64,000 bases of DNA. Origin: Panaeolus papilionaceus. Lineage: Eukaryota; Basidiomycota; Agaricomycetes; Agaricales. The translations under genes and the position numbers were made by a program. This document shows positions 47,653 to 61,955 of the stretch, piece by piece. A model generated the notes under the pieces. The model saw nothing but the letters and a program-made list of their open reading frames with translations. It made no database searches and was not told where the DNA came from. Numbering within the stretch: the stretch's first letter is position 1; the number at the start of each line of letters is the position of its first letter. The stretch spans positions 1,054,001-1,118,000 of the forward strand of contig JADNRZ010000001.1 in the NCBI GenBank assembly GCA_015501605.1, given 5' to 3'.

Positions 47653-49129
47653 ATGTACCCAGACATTAGCACCATTTCTTTGGGGCTTGTTCCTCTTTTC
47701 ATCACGCTCAGATTTATCTATCGTCTTTACTTTCACCCCTTGTCCAACATTCCCGGCCCTCGTATTGCCGCTTTCACATCATTTTACAGAGCATTTTATG
47801 ATATCGTTCGAGACGGTCAATGGGTCCATCATCTCGAATATTTGCATAGTATCTATGGTACTTATTAACCGCAATCCATGACCTCTCGTCTTATCTTTTG
47901 CTGATGTGCTTATAAACTCAGGTACCGTTGTGAGAGTCGGACCGAACGAGGTTAGCATCGTCTCATTTTGTATATGACCACTCTGTAACGCTCAGGTACA
48001 CACTGTGTATAGCTTCACTTCAGTGAACCCAAAGCATATGGAGACATCTACTCCGCTGGATCCACATTCACCAAGGATCCAGCAATGTACAAATGCTTCG
48101 GATCGGCAGAGTCGGTATTTGGTCAGACCGACTTTCAAGTCGCGCAGAAACGCCGCCAGGCACTTGGGTCCCTTTTCTCTCGACGAGCGATACTCAGGCT
48201 GGAATCTGATATTCAAAAGCGTGTAAGCCTTATTTATGCTTATGATTTGTAACCGACTCTGAGTGGTCGTTTTCTGGCATACGCAGGTCGATAAGCTTGT
48301 CATCCATCTGTCAGCTTATCAACCCGCCCGTAAACCCGCAGACCTTTACCTTGCATTTCGGGCAGTGACACTGGACATCATCACCTCGTATTGTTTCGGA
48401 ACAACCTTCGACGCCGTCGATTTCCCCGGTTTTAAACACCCAGTCGCATTGACCATGGACGCTACACTTCACTTAGCCTGGGTTTTCAAGCATTTCCTCT
48501 TTCTTCGCAAGCTCGTTGACCGCTGTCCTGAATGGCTTGGACTCATGCTTATGCCTGGAACAAAGGGGTACTACGATCAGGCTAACCAACTTGGCGGCCA
48601 AATAGAGGAAATTCTAGAAAACCCCAACGTCCTGAACAAGAGCGAACACGAAACTATGTACCACTACTTTATCACCAAATCGAACGAGAAGGCAGGTCTA
48701 CCTGGTCTCAACAAAGAGTGGCTCCTCCACGAAGGTCTCAACCTTCGCTTCGCGGGCAGTGAAACTACTGGAAATGCTTGCACGATTGCCACCTTCTATG
48801 TTCTTCGAGACCCTCGTGTCAAATCCATACTGGTCAAGGAGCTGGAGGACGCCTGGCCTGAGATAGATGTGCCCATGGGTTACGAAAGTTTAGAAAAGCT
48901 TCCCTATCTGGTATGCCAATTCCTTGTTCTTTTTCCAACATCTCGAAGCGTCTTGTTAACATATACCCTTAGACAGCCGTAATTAAAGAGGCTTTGCGAC
49001 TTTCACATGGTACCGTAACACCAATGCCGCGGGTTGCTGGACCCGACGGAGCTGTTGTGGCAGGAGTTCCTGTTCCTCCAGGAGTAAGTTCAGCTTCTTT
49101 CGGCTGTGTTTTCACTCTTTGTCTTTCTT

Positions 49130-49165
<36 letters not shown>

Positions 49166-52100
49166 AGGGAGGAATCGTTCTGGCTTCTAGCCTCTGGTAT
49201 TTTGGTTGGACGTAGCGCCCAGCCTTGAGGATTGTATGAATGATCGACATATTCAAACATGTCACACCTTGTTCTCGATCACCTTCCCCGAGTCTCGATC
49301 ATGATCGGACAAACCGGGACGGGATCAAACGAACCCTCTAAATGGAAGGTCTATGGAAGGTGCAATGCACCCGGCGTTGCTTTCGAAACTACCTTGCTTT
49401 CATGTTGAGTCGGTTTTTACCAGACCCGGACGGTTTCTCCCCGTTTTGGTAATCAAGGGTGCCGATGACCCTCTATCTATAGACAAACCTGTCTATCCAT
49501 CGCCATCGACCCTACGTATAAAGGCCGCCCCCGACACGTTCAATTCAACGCTACACCATTACGATACCTTGGGGTAGTGTTCAGCCCTGCTGCCACATGT
49601 ATTGGAGGGGCACCCACATCCGATCAAGCACGATCGACCACATTCTCTGCCAGTTTCTCAGACAACAGAAGCAAGAAGCTACACCCCGCATTTTATTGTC
49701 GTCGTCTATGCAACGCAATGGTCGGAACCGCTATGCGTGGCGAGCGACAACCTCAATCTTGAATCGACGTTGAGGAACTCTCAGTGGCGTTTAGCCCTGC
49801 AGATACGTTCCCCCCTTCATATCTGCTTTCTATTCAGTTTGCCACGGGACTTCTCGACAATTCTCTCGCTGCGCAGGGATTCTTAGACCTTCTCCAGATT
49901 TGTGTCGCTTGGATAGGCAGGCAGATCTGACTCTCGCGCAGTCCTCACGTCGCCTCTACCCCACACTACATTAAAATGCGGGGAAGAAGGTCGACTTCAT
50001 CTCAATGTCGACACGGATGCGTATTTGACGTCGATTACGGTCGAGGAATCAGCTCGACCCTTCGGTTTATCGCGACATACTCTGACCGCGCTTCAATGGT
50101 GCTTTCTCCCAGATGGCGCTTCCACATCACCGCTGATAACGTACTCCTTCCCCTAACCTCGGTACTGTATTCAACACAATCCGGAATCAGTAAATGCCCC
50201 CTTCCCTTGATATCCCTCGAGGAGAAATAACATATCGCACACTGTGTCACCACGCTACAAATATAACTTCGCCACGTTTCTCGACTACTGCACCCAGACC
50301 TTCCCAAAGCCTCCCCCATGGTACTGGCATTTTTAAGCGTGGAAAGTAAACGGGCTTCTCCGCGCCTCGCGATCTTCCATAAACCCTCTTTAGCATCTCA
50401 CTTCCTTTTTCTGTTATCTTTGGCATTCATCGTCGCGGGAGTGGTATGCTGGGCTATTTCAGTCTTGGGTGCAGGCCAGCGCACCTTCTTCCTGACGCAA
50501 TCGATGGAGTTTTGCTGCTCCCATTGAATTATGGTCTGACGCGGGCATCACACCAAAAATTCGGTACATGGAATAATTTGGAGCCACATTTCTTTTGCTA
50601 TTCAAATTATTCTCGTTTATCCTAACAGCCGGCGTGGCACTCGTTGACTTTCCTATTCTCATTTCGTCATTTCGAGGCTGCATTTTCCCTTTGACTTTCA
50701 ACGTTCAATTTTGCTTCAATTGATTTCTTGTGCTTTTTTTATTTTCGATTCTCGGACCCACACCATACCCAGAGGCCCGTCTTGCATCTACTTGTCTCGG
50801 AAACCTCGTTTCGGTTGCTATTCTGGTCGTTCATCAGAATATTGTGGGAGTCGCCGTCTTGTGTATTCGTTCCTTTTTATCCGTCTATTCATTTCTCTGC
50901 CATTCGGCTCTCGGCTCCATATGACGGTGTTGCACCCAATTCTACTGCATGATGCAAGCCCCTTTTCCGTCTTGCACGTAATCCTAAACGTTGGCGTCCT
51001 CTTGCTTGATTATGTTTTTTGCTATTCATGGCTTTTATGTTTCACGTCATCGTTGTGGGTGGTTGGGGCTGGTGTGCGGAGCGCCGAATCAGTCACGCGT
51101 GTGTCACTTCTGTGCACTCATGGCTTATCGAAAGACCGTGTCTGCTTGATACTCAGTAGTAGCGATGGGCTGCTCCCGAATATCTCAGGCCTCGACGATA
51201 GCATGGTTTTAGGCTGTGCTCAAACCCACAGTTCACCTGGAAAATTAGCATCCTTTTGGGCTTCTTTATTGACGAAGCGAGCGGTCCTCTGTTCCTTTTT
51301 GCTTTGCCATGCTTTCTGGTTTAGAAATAGACCAAAGCCCAAACTCAAAATGGGTCTATTTTTTATTTTTTGCTAGCGGTTTTTTTCCCTGTTCACCTCG
51401 TTTTACGTTTGTCTTCGATATTTTTCCCTATGCCTCTTTTTTTGGTTGTTCAGATGCCTTGAAGTCGACACCTCATGGGACGGAATACCCTAAACGGAAG
51501 GAAACCCCGAGTTCATGGTCCCGTCGACCCAAAGTCATACGGAATCCGACATTCTTCATTCTTCAACTGGTAGAATCCTCGGCTTCAGCCAGCACTCCTT
51601 CATAGGATCCTACCAAACCTCGATCCCATCGAACGATTCCCCTCCAATCCTTGTTTCTCTTCTTCGATCTTTTCAGATTTATTGCTTGCATGCTCGTTTA
51701 CGCTCGATCTAGCATATGCTGACTTCCTCTTCCTATAACAGACTATCGTAGCTATGGGAAATACCATTATGCACCAGAACCCGGAGATCTTCCCAGATCC
51801 GATGTGCTTTCTACCAGAACGTTGGCTGAATACACCGGCTGATGGTTCCAACTTGGACAAGTATCTCGTTGCGTTTTCGAAGGGGTCAAGGGTCTGCTTA
51901 GGCATCAAGTACGTTTTGCAACCATATCTCTCGTCATTCTCTACCTTTCTGTGTCATTTTTCTCTGGCGTTATTCTTGGCTCGGGGATGGCAACGTATGC
52001 GTCGCATTGCGCGTTCCATGACATACCACTGGTTCCCCCTTCCTATGATGGCTCCTCCATTTCGTTTTCGTCCTTATCTCGTTTGCTCCGTTCCATGTTC

Positions 52101-52566
52101 ATTCATTTTGCTAATTTGATTTCTTGCATGTGCTCCTTTTTCCTGCTGTTTTTTTTCAACTCATTTTACCCTGTTCCGGCTCTCGTCAACTAAATCGCGA
52201 CCCCGTCAATCTGCAATCGAACGTATCGCTTTGCGTCATTACATTAATTGTGTATCGCCAACACATTGTGTCATCACCCGCGTCCAATTTACTCGGCCCG
52301 TTGTCCAACTCTCTCGCTTGTTTCGCCCCTGTCTGTGCAACAGTGTCGCATGGTGTGAGCTCTATTTGATACTGGGTAACGTTTTTAGAAAACTTGACCT
52401 GAAGGATGACGGTCACTCATCGTGCGTAACATTCACTGACGCTCAGAATTGTGTTGCTCAATCTCCCCTTTGTTCCAGTCTCAATGATTTGAATTTCCGG
52501 GAATATTTCATTCCCCTTTACCGTGGTCATCACCTCCACGCGTACGTGGAGAAGAAGACCCACTAA
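47653..52566 (+). CDS. Cytochrome P450 with a 2.66-kb intron
   Basis: Membrane-bound haem monooxygenase; substrate unknown. Eight exons join in frame to 503 residues: 47653-47857, 47922-47950, 48013-48222, 48287-48910, 48973-49083, 51742-51908, 52344-52421 and 52479-52566. An N-terminal hydrophobic anchor (ISLGLVPLFITLRF) leads to the Pro-rich hinge (HPLSNIPGPR). The I-helix AGSETT is at residues 304-309, the K-helix EALR at 362-365, PERW at 418-421 and the haem loop FSKGSRVCLG at 438-447 with Cys445. All key residues are present, so the gene looks intact despite introns of 2,658 bp (49084-51741) and 435 bp (51909-52343). Proximal partner is the divergent carrier gene, but no biosynthetic cluster is evident. 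Confidence 0.88.
49133..49162. repeat. (TC)n microsatellite inside the P450 intron
   Basis: About 15 TC dinucleotides, starting about 50 bp into the 2.66-kb intron. The sequence around it on the sense strand is pyrimidine-rich. Confidence 0.8.
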
Positions 52567-55500
52567 GAGGCTGGAATGTTTGGGTAGACCCCTGTGGTCC
52601 AGACGTCTTTCCATCTATTCGCCTCATCTATGTTCCCTTGAGGAGCATTCGCCAAGTCGAGAATGACTTCTCGAACCTCCAAGACCTACGACTCGACGCC
52701 GTTTTCATAATGTCGAATAATCCGACATATACGAATCAATCACGACAATCCGCTTTCACGAGTATCTCAACGTTTTTATTATCACCTTCGCTGTCTGTCT
52801 TGTAATAGTATGTTTAGTTCGCTATTGTACCGCACTGTACACCAAGCCTATTATTGTAAGCCCTTGTACATCTATGTGTCTGTAGTACTAGTCGTCTACT
52901 CTATTCAATTGCTTTGATTGATTGAAACCACCTCGAGTTTGTCGAAGATGACCATTGACGTCTGTAGCGCGTATCACACACCAGGCCCCGCTGTCCTCCT
53001 TGAATATCGTACTGATGTAATTGTAGTCTATAATTAAGCAGGTGTCGCGATCAGTCGAGACCACTGCTCGACATTTAGTACGCAAAATGACCTGACAAGG
53101 CAGGTCTTTTACGTGGATGGCAGTGCGGGTCTTAACTACAGCCTACGACGGTCCAACCAGAGGGCCAGAACCATGTTATAATTATGAAGATAAGATATGC
53201 ATGATGGATCTCATGGGAGGCTTCTAACATTGTCGTTGAGATCAATATCTCCCAAAGATGCGGTACGTTCTCGGCTTAGAATGCCGATAGCTGATTCGAT
53301 GAGAAGCTGTCCTCCTACTGTTTAGCACCGTCTCGAGGGTCCGAAGCATGTTTAGAACTACTACTATCCTGATTTTCAGAACTACTATATTTTTAGCTCA
53401 TCCCAAAGGAAAGAACGTTATAAGTGGAGACATATGTCAGTGAAAAGACGCCGAGTACGTACAGCTGTACAGAGGAGGTTATTGATCGTGTTCACGAAAC
53501 GAAAGGACTTATCCGGCAGTCTGCAAGTCTTCTATAATCATGTTTCGAGATTGCCTATTTTTACCCCCTTCTGCACCCATATCACTCTACACGAGTGCAA
53601 ATCAGATATCGCTTCGTTTTATCGTATCGTATCGCCTAGCTATCACTGGCTCCTGGTTTAATGAACAATTCATAACATACTTACTAACATGTCCGAGCTG
53701 AGTTACAAGTAAAGCGCCCACGCGTTGACCGGGACCAGAGTCCCGAAGCTGCATAAGACCCGGTCATTAAATTAGACTCAAACACTGAGGTACAGCGTCC
53801 ACTATCGAGTAACTAACTAGCCTAAAGGGTCAATATAGTTATATTGCAGAAGCAGCCCCATGTTTACTTCACAATAACTGCCGCACTATTACAATATTTC
53901 TCTGGAGCGTGGTGCTGAATGATGTCGCCCTTCCAATGTTGTTGGAGAAGGAAAGAGTTGACGCCACTTCCTATCCGGCAACTCGAAGCCAAAACCTCTC
54001 CGTCTCCTCTCGCCGATATCCCCTTCCCACACGCCGTTGGGAATATATGAAGCAATTTCCTTTCGAGGAGCGGAAAAGCCTATTCCGTGTTCTCACTGGC
54101 AACATTTGCCTGTCATTCTTCATGCTGCATATCCCAGCAACTCGAAGTTCATGTGCAACGCTGACGATATCATACCCAAAGTCATGGTCCAACAAGGCAA
54201 ATTCTCATTATATCTCCTTATCCATATGACCGGATGTTATATGTCATTCGGTCGATGAACACCCGTTCATAGACATCCGGGGAACCCGAAGTTACGCGCT
54301 GCGTCTTTTGGAACGACCCACGAGTGCTGTGAAGTACGTGTTTCGATCGATACGAGCTTGAATATTCTGTGACCCATCTGGCGCTGCACCTCATGCCACA
54401 CAGTCCTGCATTCGCGCGATGGTGTCGATGTCATGATACTAAGAAGCAAACAGCGGCTAACTGTCACTCGGCAAACTCTGTATTTATATACAGACTAGAG
54501 GCACTAAAAGAATGGGGCGGAGCTCCATGAGCCGTGCACCCTAGGACTTGGAGAGACGCTTGCCTAGAGGCATAAAGATCTTCGAATAAATAAAAACGCA
54601 AGGACGATGCCATTTGCAATTGTTTATTATACATTGTCCACTCCACGCGGAATCCCTCCAAAAGCAGAACCGAATGTTTTTTTGCTTGCTCTACTACGTC
54701 AGTGAGGCTGCGCCAAGCTCCAGGCTGCTGGCCCCACAAAATGAGAATGAATCAAAAATAGGAGATCGATTACCACTGTTCAGTTCCTGCGAATTGGAAG
54801 ACCTGCATGTGCCATCATACTGGCGGCCTAGCACCCGTTTTAGGACCAAGCGTCGATATCTTTACAGGCTTTACGTATCCCCAAAATATGCCCTAGCAAT
54901 TTATTTATTAGACCATGCGCCTTATATAGGTTCTACAACGCGTGAAGGCAATCGCTTGGCTTCCAGCGTCTATCTCTTCACGTATCCGAACCCACAAGCG
55001 CCCTGACATCAAATTGCTTACGAATCATTTGTCACCCCGTACCAGATGCCAATTGATTGCCAGTGCAGCCCACAAAGTATATACGTAGGTATGTAAAGTA
55101 GGTATGCTCCCAGATCCTCTGACTGACGATGGCGAGAGTGCACATATCCGTCAGCGCTGGTGGCGGCTGCGGCCTATCATGTGCTATGCGTACGATCACA
55201 ATGGGACCTGCTACAACTGCTAATGAGCGTGACAAGTGAAAGCACGTTGTGATGAAGGCGCCTGTGTACTAGTATGAACCGTTTGAGATGATTCGGACGT
55301 CCGAATTTCCGGCATTGGAAAAATCCGAAAGAAAATGCGCACCGTTTTCATAAGGCAGAGATTATTCCCAGTGGCGGCGCTTCATGCCAATTCCCTCGTT
55401 AATTTGCGAGACCACAAAGGAACACAAATGACCAGAAATACTTCTGTACCACGTTAACCCTTGTGTGTGTTATTTCAGACCAACAAAGCAATCCACGATA

Positions 55501-56305
55501 CCAGCGCAAAAGATTACCTCGTGTTGATTATTAGTGTTACAAACTCCACTATTCCTGTTGAGGGTCTCTGATTTAGCGACAGGGTGCTGTATAAAGCCGC
55601 ACATTGAAGACACGCCTCCTCAGCAGTTTATTGCGTAAACCACCCTCATATCAACATTCCCATCGGTTTTGACCTTTCGGTTATCGGATACTTATGTCTC
55701 TTTTTCAGTGTACGTTATATCAGTCGTACGAATCTAATCCAAATGAACGCTTGAACTTGCAATCTTCAAGTACAATATATTGCTTGCAGTGAACAGTGCT
55801 GTGCAAGGGGTCATTCTACTGGTCAATGTCTGAGGTAAGTATTGCTCAGCAGTTGAATTATTGAATATTGATGACTTAAAGAGGCCACAGAGCGGATTCC
55901 GAAAGGGTCAAATGGGTCCCGGGTGGTGGTGCCACAAAGGGTTCGACAGACAACGAGGACTCTATATTTCGTTATGAATACTGAAGGCTAGTAACAGTGA
56001 GTGCGGTTTATCGATCCGAAAGTAATAACGAGGTAGAGGTGTCCTTGTGTAGGGATTTGAAGGACATCAAGTGACGGCTAAAACGCTCAGACAGAGAATC
56101 GGCGGAGAAATTTTCAGTTAAAAATGGAAAGTTATGAGACGAATGCTCGTTTTATATCAAGTTAATAATTAACCTCATTGAACTTTGAAAATATGGATGA
56201 AGGTTGTATGTGAGAGTTATTAGAGTGAGTAAATGGTAATTGATGCATCCCTACCAAATACGGCCAGCAGCACACTTGTAATAAAAGGCCCATGACCCAA
56301 AGCCC
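52567..56305. other. Gene-poor interval with no recognisable feature
   Basis: 3.7 kb between the P450 and the prolyl oligopeptidase. Several short frames exist on both strands (for example plus strand 53,909-54,229 and 54,614-55,006) but none shows a known motif or coherent splice pattern. It may contain decayed mobile DNA. No terminal repeats or tRNA could be recognised by eye. Confidence 0.5.
56279..56287 (+). promoter_or_regulatory. TATA-like box of the prolyl oligopeptidase gene
   Basis: TAATAAAAG lies 27 bp before the first in-frame ATG (56306) and 117 bp before the conserved start (56396). If it is the working TATA, most transcripts would begin after 56306. Confidence 0.4.
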
Positions 56306-59300
56306 ATGCTGTCCATTCCCCTTCGCTTCATAACCCAAGTTCCTTTCCGTAGACGCGTTTTGACATCCTTTACAGCTGTTTCTCGTCTTACAACCATGTC
56401 TACTACTCAGTGGATCCCAAACCAGTACCCCAACGCGCGTCGTTCTGACCATCTAGATATCTACAAGTCGGCAACGAAAGGAGAGGTTAGAGTTGCCGAT
56501 CCATATCAATGGCTTGAAGAAGATACTCCAGAAACCGACAAATGGACCACCGCTCAGGAGGCCTTTACTCGCACCTACCTCGACAAGAACCCCGATCTCA
56601 AGTCGCTGGAGGATGCGTTCACCAACGTCAACAACTATCCAAAGGTACTAAATTTTCCATTATCACGTACAGCATTTGTTCCATTGCTAAACGTCTGATG
56701 CAGTCCTCTGCACCCCATTTGTACGACGACAATCGCTGGTATTGGTTCTACAACAGCGGCCTTGAGGCCCAGTCAGGTATACATCTAGTGTGGTTCAAAT
56801 TATTTCTGGCTCATTTCCATCACTTCCATACCACAGTACTTTGGCGGTCTAAGACTAGCAAAATACCAGATCCCACCAAGGACTCCGATGACACAGAAAT
56901 ATTCTTTGATGTTCGAAATTTCACGCACGATCCGGGTTCAGTCTTTGCTGATGTGCATTCTAACTTAACTTCTGCTCATAGACCAATGCTTTGGCCAAAG
57001 ACGGTACAGCCGCTCTCTCTACTTACGACTTCTCCGACTGCGGCAAGTACTTCGCATACGCAATATCAGTATCAGTTAGTCACTGTGATTCCTTCTATAC
57101 TGCCTCGTTTTAATCGAAGCTAGGGGAGTGATGCTACCACCATTTACGTGCGCCGAACCGATTCGCCCTTCCTCAAAGGTATCAACCATGAAAGTGACCC
57201 AGGCCGACTCTCAGAAGAAATCAAGTTCGTCAAGTTCTCCAGCATATGCTGGACCCCTGATTCCAAAGGCTTTTTCTATCAGGTCATATTGCTCGTTTCT
57301 TGGCATTACCAGTGTTTAACTTGATTTGCAATGCAGAGGTACCCTAACCGGAAGGATGTCAATGACGGCATTTCTACAGGCGGGGATTTGGACGCACAGA
57401 TATATTACCACAGGATAGGCACTGTACAAGGTATGGTCACTTTCTTCCCCTTGTTTATTTCTCTAACAGCCTGTCTAGACGACGACATCCTCGTCCACGA
57501 GGACAAGGAGCACCGAGAATGGATGTTTAATATGGACACAACCTCAGACGGTAAATACCTCGTCCTTTACACTATGAAAGATAGCGCAAGAGTGAGTGGA
57601 ACAGCTTCCTAGATATTCAGACGACTGACAGTTATCCAGGAAAATCTACTCTGGATCGCGCCTTTCGACGCGGAAAACATTGGTCCCAACATTCCATGGA
57701 AGAAGGTTGTCAGTGACTATGGTGCTGAATGCGATGTGTATGTTTATTACTCAATAATTGTTCCTGGTTTATTGAGAGCAATATTTTAAGGATCACCAAT
57801 CAAGGTCCCGTTTTCTATATTCGCACAAATAAGGGCGCTCCTCAGTACAAGGTTGTCACTATCGACATTACGACGGAAAGTGAACCAACAGAGTTTATTC
57901 CCCAAAGCGACGCCTTCCTTTCCAGCATGATGTGTACCAACAAAGGCTACTTTGTCCTTGTCTACAAACGCGATGTATGTCCCAGAAGTCTGTGTAGGAC
58001 CCACAAGTTTTCTGACACCCTGCATTTGTTGTCTCAGGTCAAGGATGAAATTTATCTCTACTCACCAGAAGGAAAGAAACTCGAACGTCTCGCAGAGGAC
58101 TTCGTCGGTACTGCTTTGGTCAGCGGCCGCAAGAAACAATCCTGGTTCTTCGTATCCATGAGCGGTTTCACATCTCCTGGAACCATCGCCCGATATAGCT
58201 TTGATAACCCTCCTGAACAACGATGGAGCATTTACAGGCAAGCGAAACTCAATGGTCTTCAACCCAGTGAATTCGAGGCCAGACAGGTAGGCATTATATT
58301 TTACAATGCGCATCGGGTCTGCATTGACTTCGCTTCAGGTTTGGTACAAGAGTAAAGATGGCACGAAAATCCCCATGTTCATTGTTCGTCACAAATCGAC
58401 ACCTTTGGATGGGACAGCACCCGCCGTTCAATATGGTGCGATTCCACGAGAGCCCTGTTTCATGTCGTGCGCACGTATTTAAACTATATTATCTTATCCT
58501 CTCCAGGCTACGGCGGATTCAGCATTTCGATTGATCCCTTCTTCAGCCCTACACTACTCACCTTCATCCAGAAGTTCAGCGCTATTTTGGCAGTCCCCAA
58601 TATCAGGGGTGGTGGCGAATTTGGTCAGGAATGGCACGATGCAGGGAAGCTTAGCAAAAAAGTACCTCTTATTCCCGTCTTAAATTCTAACTCAGCAAAC
58701 TGATTGCGGTCGATGTGCTCCAAATTCTTCTCCTTCCATCGCATTACAGCAAAACTGCTTCGATGACTTCATCGCCGCAAGGTATGAGTCGCTCCAGCTG
58801 TCGCGGATGTACTGTGCTGACCTGCCTGTCCAGTGAATACTTGGTAGAAAACAAGTATGCAGCTCGAGGCAAAATAATTTTGAATGGAGGTTCCAATGGA
58901 GGTATGTAACATAACGACATGCTTCAGTTCATTGCACAATCATAATCCAAACTACTGGGCTAACGGTCTATGACTCAGGTCTACTTGTCGCTGCTTCAAC
59001 CTTCCAAGCACCGGAAGGATTGATCGGCTGTGCCATCGCAGAGGTTGGCGTCCATGACCTCCTTAAGGTTAGTCACAGATCGTGTTGCATCTTGCTGTTT
59101 CCACCAATGACAGTTTTCTGACCTTCCATGACAGTTCCACAAGTTCACTATTGGTAAGTCCTTTCTCTGCCCGTGTGCAACTTTATTTCAGTGCTGGAAC
59201 ATTACTACCCTGAGCTTGTTGTTGATACTAACGGCCATTCATAGGCAAAGCATGGACTAGCGATTACGGAAATCCAGATGACCCGAAGGACTTCGACTTC

Positions 59301-59833
59301 ATCTACCCCATTTCGCCAGTTCACAACATTCCTAAGGACAAAACCCTGCCTCCGCTGATACTTTTGACGGCAGATCGTACGTTTTTCATCTTGAAATTTC
59401 TTCCTCTTCATCTCTGCATGTTAAAACGGGGGTATAAGCTGAGTGATACCTCCATGGCAATATGCGTTTCGATTTTGGCCATTTGGATGGATGCCATAAC
59501 ACATATGCTGACATACACGCAACCATTGCCAGATGATGACCGTGTCGTGCCCATGCACTCTTTCAAACTTGCCGCTGGCCTCCAACACGACCTCCCACAT
59601 AACCCGAACCCACTTCTTCTCCGGGTAGATAAGAAGGCAGGCCATGGCGCTGGAAAGTCTACACAAATGAAGTAAGTACCGGCCTTCTACGACATTGTGA
59701 GGCTCCCGTCAAAGGCCGTGTGCTGAATTTTGTTTTGTTTTCTTATTCTAGAATCAAAGAGAGTGCCGACAAATGGGGTTTCGCCGTCCAATCCCTTGGT
59801 CTTAAGGCCAAAGATACCACACAGAAACTTTGA
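56306..59833 (+). CDS. Prolyl oligopeptidase (S9A)
   Basis: Serine peptidase cutting short peptides after proline; seven-bladed propeller plus alpha/beta-hydrolase domain. Multi-exon, roughly 740 residues from the second Met. The conserved N terminus is [23 protein letters not shown]. The catalytic set is complete: Ser in GGSNGG (spans the intron at 58901-58978), Asp in DDRVVPMH (about 59,535) and His in KAGHGAG (about 59,645). [15 protein letters not shown] is also diagnostic. The frame begins at ATG 56306 with an amphipathic, Arg-containing extension ([17 protein letters not shown]), but the family-typical start is MSTTQW at 56396. The gene looks like the housekeeping form; nothing nearby suggests a peptide-cyclisation cluster. 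Confidence 0.92.
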
Positions 59834-60425
59834 AGAAGATTCGATGTTTCTTTCGGGGTTTAATAGCTCAATCTACTCTAACATGTGTCCAGTATTTTTA
59901 TCTTTGGGTTCACGCGATATCGTCGTCTCCTTACGTTCAGTTCAGGGGTATACATTGCTAGATCATAGTGTTATACGTACATTTTTTCTACTTGACACGC
60001 CCTACATATACATTGCACCTATATTTCTCCTCTCGATCATGATCAAACTCGTTTATATTTGATTTTTGCCGTAGGATACACGAACCAGAAGTTCAAGCAG
60101 GTTGCACTAGTCAGCAAGACCCATTGTACCCCAAATTTGTCCCATGGTGACCTTTAGGCATTCTGAACAGCGCCAAAAGACCTCGAGGTCCCTTCCGTCC
60201 TTCCTTGCATACAATTCCGTCCTCGCATAGCCCAATTTAGAACCACCATTCCTGTAGCCGAGTCCAGGTCCTTCGCATATGATATGAGTATAATAGTGAG
60301 CATTGACAAGCGATCTGATGACAGGCTATGATCGCTGGATTATCCGATTGCCTGCCCTCTGTCTCTGCTGTTTTGCGGTTTACAATGCCAGGGCAATGAA
60401 GGTATTCGGATCCTTGAAGTAACCC
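59834..60425. other. Convergent spacer, prolyl oligopeptidase and TAD2
   Basis: 592 bp holding both 3' UTRs. No other feature was recognised. Confidence 0.45.
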
Positions 60426-61283
<858 letters not shown>

Positions 61284-61955
61284 GACTTAATTGGTCCTTA
61301 GAGAGTAGAGTTCTTGAGTTGCTAAAGTGTTGGGTGTAAGCAGTCGACGTTGAGTTGATGGGTAAATTTAAATTGGATGATCCACCTTGGACAACTTTAT
61401 CTTATCTATATTACTGGAAGGATTCAATAAAACAAATACAAATAATAAATACGTACTGTAAAATAAATATCCCATAAATAAAACGGAAGGTACCCCAAAG
61501 GATTCCAAGCAAAAAATGAGGCGTGTAGGGCATTGAATATTATGTGAGAGAAGGCAGTGAAAAGAGCCAGAATTTGTGCATAGCTGGGAGTTGTGCAGGG
61601 TAAAAGTGTATCTAAGTGCAAAATGGGAGGAGGATGTAACTATTTGGAAGGGGTGGATCATATGAGTATATGGTTAGGCTTGATCTGAGAGGCAAAACCT
61701 GCGGATGGATGAAGGCATATTCGAAAGGCTTTCAGGAGGTACCCAGTACGTATCATGGGATAAACTACCCATAGTTAATCGATCAATGAAATGGATAGCT
61801 AATCTGGAGACATAGTGGACAGTGTGTAAAGGGCAGAGGCAGATAAAGGCTCATGAGAATAGCCAATCAAACGTCACTGGTGCTCGCCAGCACCAGGACC
61901 ATATATGGTCTGACTGGCGCTGTGTTCTGTGTTTTCTTTCGCTCCTCCAGATGAC
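61284..61955. other. Upstream region of TAD2
   Basis: 672 bp, AT-rich at 61,360-61,500. It carries the TAD2 promoter. No coding exon was recognised. Confidence 0.45.

Noticed and set aside
47634..47669. Overlapping 11-codon upstream ORF in front of the P450
   Set aside because: It begins only about 22 bp after the TATA box, so it probably lies upstream of the transcript start; not claimed as a regulatory uORF.
50711..51376. 221-codon plus-strand frame inside the P450 intron
   Set aside because: No ATG start at the reported beginning, no recognised domain, and composition explained by T-rich intronic DNA; several overlapping frames are equally open.
52567..56305. Possible LTR or TIR element in the gene-poor interval
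   Set aside because: No repeat pair, target-site duplication or transposase/integrase motif could be confirmed by eye.
56306..59833. Prolyl oligopeptidase as part of a cyclic-peptide cluster
   Set aside because: No precursor-peptide gene was seen nearby, and its sequence fits the housekeeping form.
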